This document shows, piece after piece, positions 34,176 through 42,053 of a stretch of DNA of 49,748 nt. The DNA lies in assembly GCF_004793475.1 (NCBI RefSeq), contig NZ_SRYZ01000028.1, positions 1-49,748 of the forward strand, read 5' to 3'. The stretch is from Bacteroides muris (ex Afrizal et al. 2022). GTDB lineage: Bacteria > Bacteroidota > Bacteroidia > Bacteroidales > Bacteroidaceae. Made by a program: the position numbers and the translations under genes. Positions within the stretch are counted from its first letter, which is position 1, and the number at the start of each line of letters is the position of its first letter. The notes under the pieces were generated by a model. It had not been told where the DNA came from. It was given only the letters and a program-made list of their open reading frames with translations, and ran no database searches.

Positions 34176-34284
34176 TTGACAACTGTATATGGCAAGTTGA
34201 CAGACTCTTGTGTCTAATCTGACAGACACTTGTGTTTAATCTGACAGACACCGGAGTCTGTCGCGATAGGCACCGGAGTCTGAC
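34176..34284. repeat. Tandem array with 21-22 nt period
   Basis: Units begin at 34176, 34197, 34219, 34241 and 34263 (steps 21, 22, 22, 22). The best copies are CTGACAGACACTTGTGTTTA AT and CTGACAGACACCGGAGTCTG TC. Units are partly palindromic (AGACACCGGAGTCT). It lies in the ~290-nt spacer between the rplU promoter and the DUF3667 stub; the flanks (34076-34175, 34285-34364) hold nothing recognisable. Confidence 0.8.
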
Positions 34285-34364
34285 AAACATGCCGGAGAAG
34301 GTGTTCACCGCCACTCTCCGAAGGGAAAAGAAGTTTCACCGGAAATGCCGATGGATAGGGCGTT

Positions 34365-34577
34365 TCAGAAAAAGGTGAAAGATATGGAAGCACAATAATG
34401 CAAGAGAAGGGTACGCCCAAAAACGTTGTCTATATTGAATAAGCCTCCGGCAATGTTTTTGAGAGTGTTACTCAACCGGTAGCGTGGAGTGTTGCGGCTT
34501 TGTCCGCAACGGTTGCAGTAGTTGCCGGTATAGGTGGTGCCGCAATTCAAGCGGGTGCAGGTTGCGTTACCGGCAGG
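34365..34577 (-). pseudogene. DUF3667-type protein, N-terminal remnant
   Basis: The minus-strand frame reads ATCTRLNCGTTYTGNYCNRC then GQSRNTPRYRLSNTLKNIAG and GLFNIDNVFGRTLL, matching the zinc-ribbon start of DUF3667 membrane proteins and the segment leading to their first helix. After RTLL the expected membrane part is absent and the frame stops. There is no ATG start (TTG at 34550 at best), and the fragment overlaps the 3' end of the HAD gene. I consider it debris of a deleted gene. Confidence 0.55.
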
Positions 34578-35256
34578 AGGAGTTTTTCAATCTTGAATAT
34601 GAGGAATGTTTCTCTTGTACTGTCGGCAGCTCTTCCAAAGTGCTCATTATTTTCCGGTGGGGGTACTTCTCCAGCTCTTTGACAGTGGTTACTCCGTGGG
34701 TAATCCCGGCAAAGTCTATTCCGGCTGCTTGGGCTGTTTCTGCATCTATCGTGCTGTCGCCTATATAGAGGGTCTCGGCTTTGCTGACATGCAGTCGTTT
34801 AATGGCAAGGAGCAGCCCTTCGGGGGATGGCTTGGCGGCTTTCACGTCTTCACCACCCACGATAATCTCCATAAAGTCTGCGGGAAAATGCTGGTCGAGG
34901 AGTTCCTTGATGCGGAATCGGTATTTGGTCGAGATGATTCCGATGCGGGCGCCGGAGTCCTTCAGCGCAGTCAGTACGGACTTGGTTTCCGGAAAAAGCA
35001 TCGTATTGACAGTCATATGCGTGTCGGCCTCTTTTCGGTATTCCGCCTTGAATCCTGCCAGTTGTCCGGCATCTGTCATACCGGTGAGGATGGAAAAAGA
35101 GGCTTCCAGAGTCTTGCCGATAGTACGTTTGATGTCATCATCCGTCACCTCTGTATATCCGTGACGGGTCAGTACGTTGCGGAAACAAGTGACGATTCCG
35201 CGGGAAGAATCAGCAAGCGTATAGTCAAAGTCGAAAAGATAGGTCGTGTAATTCAT
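34567..35256 (-). CDS. HAD-superfamily hydrolase (phosphoglycolate phosphatase-like)
   Basis: 229 residues from MNYTTYLFDFDYTLADSS. HAD motif I is DFDYTLADS (Asp9, Asp11), motif II is the Ser/Thr in GIISTKYRF, the Lys is in KAAKPSPEG, and motif IV is YIGDSTIDAETAQAAG. A helical cap domain lies between about 18 and 85. It probably dephosphorylates a small phosphometabolite; the substrate is not evident. The last residues (SSYSRLKNSSCR) look non-conserved and run into the DUF3667 stub, so the natural C-terminus may have been altered by the rearrangement. Confidence 0.88.
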   Translation of the reverse strand: MNYTTYLFDFDYTLADSSRGIVTCFRNVLTRHGYTEVTDDDIKRTIGKTLEASFSILTGMTDAGQLAGFKAEYRKEADTHMTVNTMLFPETKSVLTALKDSGARIGIISTKYRFRIKELLDQHFPADFMEIIVGGEDVKAAKPSPEGLLLAIKRLHVSKAETLYIGDSTIDAETAQAAGIDFAGITHGVTTVKELEKYPHRKIMSTLEELPTVQEKHSSYSRLKNSSCR

Positions 35257-35271
35257 TGTGACTTTTTGTGG

Positions 35272-35279
35272 CAAAGATA
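35272..35279 (-). promoter_or_regulatory. Putative -7 element of the HAD gene
   Basis: Minus-strand TATCTTTG, 15 nt before the start codon, with a TTTA (-33-like) 18 nt upstream at 35298-35301. Confidence 0.45.
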
Positions 35280-35429
35280 GTGTAAAGTATATTTTTGTAA
35301 AATTAAAAAGAGGATTAATCGGAAATTTGTATTATTTTTGTTTGCGTGAGTTCTGTTTAAAAGTTGCAAGATGTGTAAGTGTTTTCTTCGGTTGGGTTGT
35401 TACACTATACATGTTAACTCTATAATGTT

Positions 35430-37661
35430 ATGAATTTAATAAAGTCTTATTGTTGGGTTGTAGTCTTTTCACTCTTTGGGGCATGTACCCCGCAAGTGTC
35501 GGACGTGAAAAGTGTGTCTTATACAAAGTTCGTGAATCCCTTTATCGGTACGGATTTTACCGGAAACACCTATCCGGGTGCCCAGGCGCCGTTTGGCATG
35601 GTGCAGCTCAGTCCTGACAACGGACTGCCGGGCTGGGACCGTATTTCCGGATATTTTTATCCGGACAGTACCATTGCAGGCTTCAGCCATACCCATCTCT
35701 CCGGAACCGGCGCTGGTGACTTGTATGACATCTCTTTTATGCCGGTGACATTGCCTTATAAGGAGGCGGAAGCTCCGCTCGGCATTCACTCTTTGTTCTC
35801 TCATTCGGAAGAATCGGCAAGCGCCGGATATTATCAGGTGCGTCTGAAAGATTATAATATAAATGTAGAGTTGACGGCCACCGAGCGTTGTGGCATTCAG
35901 CGGTATACTTTCCCAAAAGCCGATGCTGCCGTTTTCCTGAACTTGAGGAAAGCTATGAATTGGGATTTTACCAATGATTCTCACATAGAAGCTGTCGATT
36001 CGGTAACGGTGCAAGGTTACCGTTACTCTGACGGTTGGGCACGCGACCAGCGCCTCTACTTCCGTACACGTTTCTCCAAACCGTTTGCTGCGATGCAGCT
36101 CGATACGGCTGCCATAGAGAAAGAAGGCAAGCGGATAGGGACATCCGTCATTGCACGATTTGACTTCCGGACTAAGGAAGGGGAGCAGATTCTTGTCAGT
36201 ACTGCCATTTCCGGTGTGAGTATGGAAGGGGCGGCACGTAATCTGGCAGCCGAAGTACCCGATGATGATTTCGACAAATACCTGGCTGCTGTGCAGGATG
36301 ATTGGAACGAACATTTGTCCCGGATAGAAATAAAATGCGATGACCGCGATGAGAAAGTCAAGTTCTATACGGCTTTGTATCATTCGATGATTGCTCCTAC
36401 CATTTACAGTGATGTGGATGGTGCCTATTACGGTCCAGACAAGCGAGTGCACCGGGCAGAGGGCTGGACAAATTACGGTACTTTCTCCTTGTGGGATACT
36501 TACCGTGCGGCTCATCCTCTCTATACCTTTATTGAGCCGGAGCGGGTGAACGATATGGTGAAGTCCTTCCTCGCTTTCTTCGAACAGAACGGCCGCCTTC
36601 CCGTATGGAACTTCCAGGGAGGTGAGACCGATATGATGATAGGATACCACTCTGTGCCGGTCATTGTAGACGCTTATCTGAAGGGTATTGGGGATTTTGA
36701 TGCGAAAAAGGCCCTGGAGGCTTGTGTGGCTACTGCCAATATCGATTCCTATCGTGGCATCGGGCTGTATAAGAAATATGGCTATGTTCCTTATAATGTG
36801 ACGGATTGGTATAATTCGGAAAACTGGTCACTTTCCAAGACTTTGGAATATGCATACGATGACTATTGCATAGCCCGTATGGCAGAGAAGCTGGGCGATA
36901 AGGAGGTTGCGGACGAGTTTTATAAGCGTTCCCGTAATTACCGGAATGTCTATAATCCGGTAAGTTCTTTCATGCAGCCCCGTGATGACAAGGGAGAGTT
37001 TATTCAGAACTTCTCGCCGGACGACTATACTCCGCACATATGCGAGAGCAACGGCTGGCAGTACTTCTGGTCTGTGCAGCAGGATATTGACGGTCTGATA
37101 GCTTTGACCGGAGGCAAGGAACGGTTTGCCCAGAAATTGGACAGCATGTTTACTTACAATCCTTCTTCAGATGATGAGCTGCCTATTTTTAGCACTGGGA
37201 TGATTGGCCAGTATGCGCATGGAAATGAGCCCAGCCATCACGTCGTCTATCTGTTCAATGCTGTGGACCAACCTTGGAAAACCCAAAAATATGCAGCCCG
37301 GGTGATGCATGAACTCTATTTGAACACTCCTGCCGGTTTGTGTGGCAACGAGGATTGCGGACAGATGTCTGCATGGTATGTGTTCAGCGCGATGGGATTT
37401 TATCCGGTAGACCCGGTTGGCGGAAAATATGAAATCGGTACTCCCCTATATCCGGAAATGAAGATGCACCTGCCCGGTGGAAAGACTTTTACGGTACTGG
37501 CACCGGCGGTGAGCAAGGAAAACTGCTACATCCAATCTGTAAAACTCAACGGTAAGAGCTATAGTAAAAGTTATATTACGCATGAACAGATTATGGATGG
37601 AAGTGTTTTCGAATTTGAAATGGGGGATAAGCCAGGTCAGGCATGGTACCGCTCCCGATAA
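35430..37661 (+). CDS. GH92 family exo-alpha-mannosidase, lipoprotein
   Basis: 743 residues, full length for GH92. The lipoprotein signal ends at Cys19 (LFGACTPQ). The N-terminal beta domain contains VNPFIGTDFTGNTYPGAQAP FGMVQLSPD and GFSHTHLSGTGAGDLYDI. The (alpha/alpha)6 catalytic domain contains the GH92 signatures TFSLWDTYRAAHPLYT, HGNEPSHH and GNEDCGQMSAWYVFSAMGFY P. GH92 enzymes are Ca-dependent alpha-mannosidases acting on N-glycans or mannans, here probably at the cell surface or in the periplasm. It is followed after 11 nt by the remains of a sigma factor and other mannosidic genes. Confidence 0.95.
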   Translation: MNLIKSYCWVVVFSLFGACTPQVSDVKSVSYTKFVNPFIGTDFTGNTYPGAQAPFGMVQLSPDNGLPGWDRISGYFYPDSTIAGFSHTHLSGTGAGDLYDISFMPVTLPYKEAEAPLGIHSLFSHSEESASAGYYQVRLKDYNINVELTATERCGIQRYTFPKADAAVFLNLRKAMNWDFTNDSHIEAVDSVTVQGYRYSDGWARDQRLYFRTRFSKPFAAMQLDTAAIEKEGKRIGTSVIARFDFRTKEGEQILVSTAISGVSMEGAARNLAAEVPDDDFDKYLAAVQDDWNEHLSRIEIKCDDRDEKVKFYTALYHSMIAPTIYSDVDGAYYGPDKRVHRAEGWTNYGTFSLWDTYRAAHPLYTFIEPERVNDMVKSFLAFFEQNGRLPVWNFQGGETDMMIGYHSVPVIVDAYLKGIGDFDAKKALEACVATANIDSYRGIGLYKKYGYVPYNVTDWYNSENWSLSKTLEYAYDDYCIARMAEKLGDKEVADEFYKRSRNYRNVYNPVSSFMQPRDDKGEFIQNFSPDDYTPHICESNGWQYFWSVQQDIDGLIALTGGKERFAQKLDSMFTYNPSSDDELPIFSTGMIGQYAHGNEPSHHVVYLFNAVDQPWKTQKYAARVMHELYLNTPAGLCGNEDCGQMSAWYVFSAMGFYPVDPVGGKYEIGTPLYPEMKMHLPGGKTFTVLAPAVSKENCYIQSVKLNGKSYSKSYITHEQIMDGSVFEFEMGDKPGQAWYRSR

Positions 37662-37672
37662 CCGGCTAAAAT

Positions 37673-38225
37673 ATGGATGAACATTTCGACTTGACATATA
37701 AATCCCTTTTCCGCAGGTATTACTCTAACCTGCTGTTCTACGCCACACGCATTGTGGGAGAAGAGGATGCGGAAGATGTGGTACGGGATGTTTTTGTGGA
37801 ATTGTGGAAGCGGAAAGATACTATAAAGGTGGGGGCAAATCCAAGCTTTTCTGTATAGGGCGGCGTATGCCCGTGCCTTGAACGTTCTGAAGCACCGGGA
37901 CATTGTAAGTGGCTATGAGGCTGTCATGCTCGAAATCCATAAAAAGAGGGTTGGGTTCTATCAGCCCGACAGCAATGATGTGGTGAAACGGATAGAGGAT
38001 GCCGAGCTCAGGAGGAAGCTGTCAGATGCCATCAATGAATTGCCGGACAAGTGCCGGATGGTATTCAAACTCAGCTATCTGCATGATATGAAGAATAAGG
38101 AGATAGCTGATACGATGGGGGTATCATTGCGTACGGTGGAGACCCACATGTACAAGGCTTTGAAGTTGCTGCGCGACAAACTGGGGTATCTGGACTTGTT
38201 GTCGGCCCTGTTTTTCATCGGGAAA
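37673..38225 (+). pseudogene. ECF sigma factor, frameshifted and lacking its own end
   Basis: The start MDEHFDLTYKSLFRRYYSNL with AEDVVRDVFVELWKR is sigma region 2. The frame then meets TAG at 37856. Deleting one G from the G5 run at 37831-37835 restores GQIQAFLYRAAYARALNVLK and leads into region 4 (INELPDKCRMVFKLSYLHDM, KNKEIADTMGVSLRTVETHM). So a single-base insertion broke the gene. ECF factors of this type, with an anti-sigma factor, control SusCD glycan-uptake loci. No anti-sigma or SusC/SusD is left here. The region-4 frame continues without a stop into GH92 sequence. Confidence 0.88.
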
Positions 38226-38759
38226 GTAAGCCATGAAATCCGTGAGATGACAGTGATGAATATGGGTAACTATGCCCATGGCAACCACCCCATTCAGCAC
38301 ATGATTTACCTTTATAACTACACCGGGGAACCTTGGAAGGCTCAATATTGGCTTCGTCAGGTTATGAACCGCATGTACACTGCCAGTCCCGACGGTTATT
38401 GCGGTGACGAGGACAACGGCCAGACTTCCGCGTGGTATGTCTTTTCCGCACTCGGTTTTTATCCGGTCTATTCGGGTACGGACGAATATGTGCTGGGTGC
38501 TCCTCTGTTCCGGAAGGCCACACTCCGTTTCGAGAACGGCAGGTCCCTTACTATTGACGCTCCGGATAATTCACAGGAGAACATGTATATCGAGTCTCTC
38601 ACGGTGAACGGTGTGGATTATTCCAGGAACTACCTGAAGCATGGCGATTTGCTGAATGGCGGTACCTTGAGGTTTGATATGGGCAGCCGGCCTAATATGA
38701 AGAGAGGTACGCAGCCGGAAGACTATCCTTATTCTTTCTCGAATGAGCTGAAGAAGTAA
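38226..38759 (+). pseudogene. C-terminal fragment of a second GH92 mannosidase, fused in frame to sigma region 4
   Basis: From about VSHEIREMTVMNMGNYAHGN onward the sequence is the last ~177 residues of a GH92 enzyme, including HGNHPIQHMIYLYNY, GDEDNGQTSAWYVFSALGFY P, and the C-terminal beta part FENGRSLTIDAPDNSQENMY. About 500-600 N-terminal residues are missing. The frame is continuous with the sigma factor, giving an open 293-codon chimera (37878-38759). It is not a copy of the neighbouring GH92: the corresponding segments differ (HGNHPIQH against HGNEPSHH). It probably arose by a deletion between a sigma gene and a GH92 gene of the same locus. Confidence 0.88.
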
Positions 38760-38990
38760 AGAGTAGTAATAATATTGTAAGAAAAGGGTTGCTTCGGAAA
38801 TAAGTTGAGATATCATTTTGTTATTTGCTATCTGTGTTAGGGATGGCTTTCTTGAATCGGGTGAGAATAGATATTTACTTCGTTAGTAATATTGAGCAAA
38901 ATGATATATTGACTTGTTTTCGGGGGAACTTTTTTTTAAAAGGATTAATGATAAAAAAGATACTTTTTTAGTAAGTGCAGCGGTTTTCGT

Positions 38991-39245
38991 TACTCCATGG
39001 AATCGGCTATTCTGGATAAGGGCAATCCTGCCAGGTTGCTCTACCGCACCCGTGAGTATCTGCTTGCGCCTGCTGCTCCTTATGAGTTGCAAGGTGATGT
39101 TCCCAACATGGTGCTCCCTTGTGCGGCATTGCAGGATGGAGAACGTGTAGCTGTATGCTACGGTGCAGCCGATACGGTAGTGGGGCTTGCCTTTGGCTAT
39201 ATCCGCGAGATTCTGGAGTTCACGAAGCGCACAAGTATTTTATAA
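38991..39245 (+). pseudogene. C-terminal fragment of a GH130 mannoside phosphorylase/mannosidase
   Basis: The frame [43 protein letters not shown]-like LPCAALQD, then [20 protein letters not shown] agrees with the end of GH130 enzymes. Only about 84 residues of the usual 300-400 remain, and the 230 bp upstream hold no similar frame. GH130 enzymes act on beta-mannosides, including the core of N-glycans, and often accompany GH92, so this completes the picture of a lost mannose-glycan locus. Confidence 0.75.
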
Positions 39246-39246
39246 G

Positions 39247-39273
39247 TACCAAGCAGTGGGCAGGCGCTTGGTA
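39247..39273 (+). terminator. Hairpin after the GH130 fragment
   Basis: TACCAAGC (39247-39254) pairs with GCTTGGTA (39266-39273), directly after the stop codon. There is no strong T run, so terminator function is uncertain. Confidence 0.35.
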
Positions 39274-39311
39274 TTGCTGAAAAGCGTCTCGCGTAACTGT
39301 TTTATACTTAG

Positions 39312-39481
39312 TGTAATATCACTGCAAAGCTGCTGCATGCTTTTTGCAGTGCTACTGCAAAGCCGTTGCAGCGTCACTGCAAAGCTGATGCAGCGCCACT
39401 GCAAAGCTGTTGCAGCGCTACTGCAAAGTAGTTTGCAGTGTCACTGCAGACCGTTTGCAGTAACTTTGCAGAGTGCATGCA
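39312..39481. repeat. 11-bp-phased TGCA array (22-bp higher unit)
   Basis: TGCA starts at 39323, 334, 345, 356, 367, 378, 389, 400, 411, 422, 434, 445, 456 and 467 (last digits of 39nnn): steps of 11 bp throughout with a single 12. A degenerate TGTA at 39312 continues the phase. Within it ACTGCAAAGC and TTGCAGCG alternate, giving a 22-bp unit (copies starting at 39354, 39376, 39398, 39420). It fills most of the ~500-bp gene-free stretch 39246-39747; the rest shows nothing except the hairpin at 39670. Not coding as far as I can see, since 11 is not a multiple of 3. Confidence 0.9.
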
Positions 39482-39669
39482 ATGACACCGGCATGGGCAG
39501 CATGCTCACTAACTCCAGATTCCGAGTAGCAGGGATAATAACTTTCGCTTCTTGCGTTCTTATTAAGTCAAAAATGACCATTATCGCTATAACTGCCAAG
39601 ACCTTGGTGCAAAAGTTGTATATTCTTCGGGAAGTACGATATGGTGAGGGCAGTAAAGTATGTATGTAA

Positions 39670-39704
39670 ACAAAGCGTGATGGTATTTGACCGTCACGCT
39701 TTGT
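39670..39704. terminator. Hairpin between the repeat array and the TraB-like gene
   Basis: ACAAAGCGTGA (39670-39680) pairs perfectly with TCACGCTTTGT (39694-39704), 13-nt loop, about 43 nt downstream of the TraB-like gene; on the minus strand it is followed by TTAC, a weak T run. Confidence 0.55.
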
Positions 39705-39747
39705 ATGGCTTGCCATTAAAAGTTGTTAGAGAGAATTGTTAGCGGAT

Positions 39748-40632
39748 TTATTTCATGGCTTCTACGGTGTATCCTTGTTGCTTCAGAAGGTTCAACACTC
39801 CGTTGTCTCCGGGCAGGTGTCCGGCGCCGACTACGAAAAGGGTAGGGGTTTCTGTCATGATGGCAGGCATCTTTTCAACCCATGCCTTGTTGCGGTTGTC
39901 CAGCAATGCTTCCGTCTCTCCGGGCAGCGGGTCGCATGAATTGCCGTCGCGCTCTTCCATCAGTTGCAGCATGGCATCCAGATCTTGCTTTTCATAAGCG
40001 GCAATCAGGCGTTTGCTTTGGTCGATGCCTTTCTCAATGTCACTGATGGCGCAGTAGAGGAGGTTTGCCTGGCGTTGCAGCGTCTGGCTGTTGAACAGAA
40101 TGTCTATTTGTGACTGGGCTGTTTCCAGACCGCCAACTTTCTTGCCTTGCTGTCCGGCCTGCTGCTGGAAGTAAGTGTCAAGCTGTTCTTGCGGGTTGAA
40201 GCCCGGAGTATGTTTCATGTATAGCAGGACGACAAGCTGCTGGTTGATGGCAGCCGGTTTCAGTTGTGCCAGCATGGCAATGTCCACCATCATGTTTTCT
40301 TTGACGGCTTTGCCCACTTCTTCGTATTGTTCGGGAGTAAAGAGGCTTTGCAGCGTGGTGTCTTTGGGCATCATCATCTGCTGTTGCATGCTTTGCATGA
40401 AGGCGGGTGTCGCCATTTCGCTCATCACGACCTCCCCGTAGACTTGGGTGGTTTCGTTCATGGCCTGCGGCATGGCGGCAATGCTGTCCTTGATGCTGAG
40501 TGGAGAGAGATGGTAAGTACCGAAAATATAGGATGGTTTCTCCAATCCTTTACCGGATACTTTCCATAAAAGTTGTGCATTGGCGCTCAGCGCAATGCTG
40601 ATGAATAAGAGGATACCTAAAAGTTTCTTCAT
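39748..40632 (-). CDS. TraB/GumN-family protein
   Basis: 294 residues with a signal peptide (MKKLLGILLFISIALSANAQ). The paired family motifs are GTYHLSP near the mature N-terminus and VVGAGHLPGDNGVL near the C-terminus; the two GxxH motifs are thought to form a metal-dependent peptidase-like site, as in the Tiki group. Exported to the periplasm. Substrate unknown. It is 77 nt downstream of the NlpC/P60 gene on the same strand. Confidence 0.88.
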   Translation of the reverse strand: MKKLLGILLFISIALSANAQLLWKVSGKGLEKPSYIFGTYHLSPLSIKDSIAAMPQAMNETTQVYGEVVMSEMATPAFMQSMQQQMMMPKDTTLQSLFTPEQYEEVGKAVKENMMVDIAMLAQLKPAAINQQLVVLLYMKHTPGFNPQEQLDTYFQQQAGQQGKKVGGLETAQSQIDILFNSQTLQRQANLLYCAISDIEKGIDQSKRLIAAYEKQDLDAMLQLMEERDGNSCDPLPGETEALLDNRNKAWVEKMPAIMTETPTLFVVGAGHLPGDNGVLNLLKQQGYTVEAMK

Positions 40633-40709
40633 TGTTTTCTTCTTTTAATTGTTTCTGGACTATCAGTCGGGATAGAGTAAGGAAAATCACAAGAAGGGAA
40701 AAATCTGTA

Positions 40710-41222
40710 TTACTTTATTCTGCCTCCGCAGAGCCAGTGTTGGGTGTAATATTTTTCCCGGAGGTTGCTGACTATGACTCCCCGGCTGGTACTGGCATGT
40801 ATAAACTTGCCGTCTTTGAGGTAGATGCCCACATGTGCCACTTTCTTGCGGGAAGCACGGCTGGTGAAGAACACCAAATCTCCCTCACGCAGGTTGCGGC
40901 GGGAGATTTTGCTGCTCTCTTTCAGTTGCCCGTCTGTGCTTCTCGACAGACGGGTGTGGTAAACTTTCTTATACAGTTGCGATACCAGTCCGGAGCAGTC
41001 CGTTCCACGTTTGCTGTCGCCACCTGCACGATAGGGCGTGCCTATCCATTCGGAGGCATGGATGTACAGCTTGTGGTTGTCCCGCAGTTCAATATCCACT
41101 CCCAAACGGACGGATGCCTGTGCCAGGGCTTTGTAGTCCAGCCGTGGCGCGGAGGTATGGCAGGAACTTAGACCTATCAATATTGCGGTAAAGGTTACTA
41201 TATAAGAAAGATATTTTTTCAT
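40710..41222 (-). CDS. NlpC/P60-family (C40) lipoprotein peptidase
   Basis: 170 residues. The lipoprotein signal ends at Cys21 (IGLSSC). The catalytic Cys76 is in KRGTDCSGLVSQLYKK, the His is in KKVAHVGIYLKDG, and the third polar residue is in FIHASTSRG, so the active site is complete. Such enzymes cleave peptide cross-links or stems of peptidoglycan. Its start overlaps the stop of the ABC ATPase gene by 4 nt, so it is translationally coupled, although a functional link is not obvious. Confidence 0.92.
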   Translation of the reverse strand: MKKYLSYIVTFTAILIGLSSCHTSAPRLDYKALAQASVRLGVDIELRDNHKLYIHASEWIGTPYRAGGDSKRGTDCSGLVSQLYKKVYHTRLSRSTDGQLKESSKISRRNLREGDLVFFTSRASRKKVAHVGIYLKDGKFIHASTSRGVIVSNLREKYYTQHWLCGGRIK

Positions 41223-42028
41223 GCTTCCACGTTTTTTTCTTCTACTGTTTTTTCTTCTTTTTCCGTTATTTCTTCTACGGCAGCTTCTGCTTTTACTACC
41301 GTTTCTTCTACTACGGCCTCTTCCTCCACGCCGACGTTGAAGTAAGCTTCCAGTTCCTGCTCGGCAGAGTTGCCCTCATTCCGTATATCGCGGATAATAA
41401 CACCGTTTTCCAGCAATGCAATACGCGGACAAACGTCCACAGTGTGATTCAGGTTATGGCTGGAAATGATGACAGTGGCTCCGTGTTCTTCATTGTATCT
41501 TTTCAGCAAGTGTTTGATTACGGCTTGCGAACTGGGGTCAAGGAAGTTGAACGGTTCATCCAGAATCAACAGTTGCGGATGATGTAGCATAGCGGAGATG
41601 ATGCCTATTTTCTGCTTGTTTCCGGCAGAATAGTTGCGGATGAATTTCTTCTGTCCCATCACTTCGCCGTTCATGAAGCGTTCGAAGGGAAGCAGGCGTT
41701 CGTCTACTTCCTCTTTCTTCAGACCATACATCTTGCCGATGAAGTAGAAGTATTCTTCGGGGGTGAGGTAGTCTATCAGGAAGCCGTCGTCTATGAAGGC
41801 TCCCGTGAAGCTCTTCCAGTCCTCGCTTTTGCTGACGTCAATGTCATTGATGGTTACATTGCCACGGTCTGCCCGCAGCAAATCAAGAATAAGGCGGAAG
41901 AGGGTGGTCTTGCCTGCACCGTTGTTGCCCACCAGTCCCAGCATATCGCCTTGCCCGATGGTGTAGTTCTCTATATCTACGGCCTTTTTTGTACCGAAAT
42001 TCTTTTGCAAATTGTTGATGTGTATCAT
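41219..42028 (-). CDS. ABC transporter ATP-binding protein
   Basis: 269 residues. Walker A LVGNNGAGKTTLF (about 32-44), signature YSAGNKQKIGI, Walker B LLILDEPFNFLDPSS and the switch His in ISSHNLNHTV are all present. The last ~40 residues are a Glu/Val/Ala-rich tail (VEEEAVVEETVVKAEAAVEE) not needed for the ATPase fold. It lies 25 nt downstream of the DUF5687 membrane protein gene, its likely permease partner; the substrate and direction are unknown. Confidence 0.92.
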   Translation of the reverse strand: MIHINNLQKNFGTKKAVDIENYTIGQGDMLGLVGNNGAGKTTLFRLILDLLRADRGNVTINDIDVSKSEDWKSFTGAFIDDGFLIDYLTPEEYFYFIGKMYGLKKEEVDERLLPFERFMNGEVMGQKKFIRNYSAGNKQKIGIISAMLHHPQLLILDEPFNFLDPSSQAVIKHLLKRYNEEHGATVIISSHNLNHTVDVCPRIALLENGVIIRDIRNEGNSAEQELEAYFNVGVEEEAVVEETVVKAEAAVEEITEKEEKTVEEKNVEA

Positions 42029-42053
42029 GTTAGCGATTGATGTTTAATGATTT

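Noticed and set aside
34176..34284. CRISPR array
   Set aside because: Units are contiguous without spacers.
35469..36650. A 393-codon open frame on the minus strand
   Set aside because: Antisense to the intact GH92 gene; no recognisable motif or start context.
39312..39481. CRISPR array
   Set aside because: Spacing is 11/22 bp with no unique spacers of 30 nt or so, and there are no cas genes.
39187..39669. A 160-codon frame through the TGCA array
   Set aside because: The 11-bp period is not a multiple of three and the peptide is only a translation of the repeat; start and context are poor.
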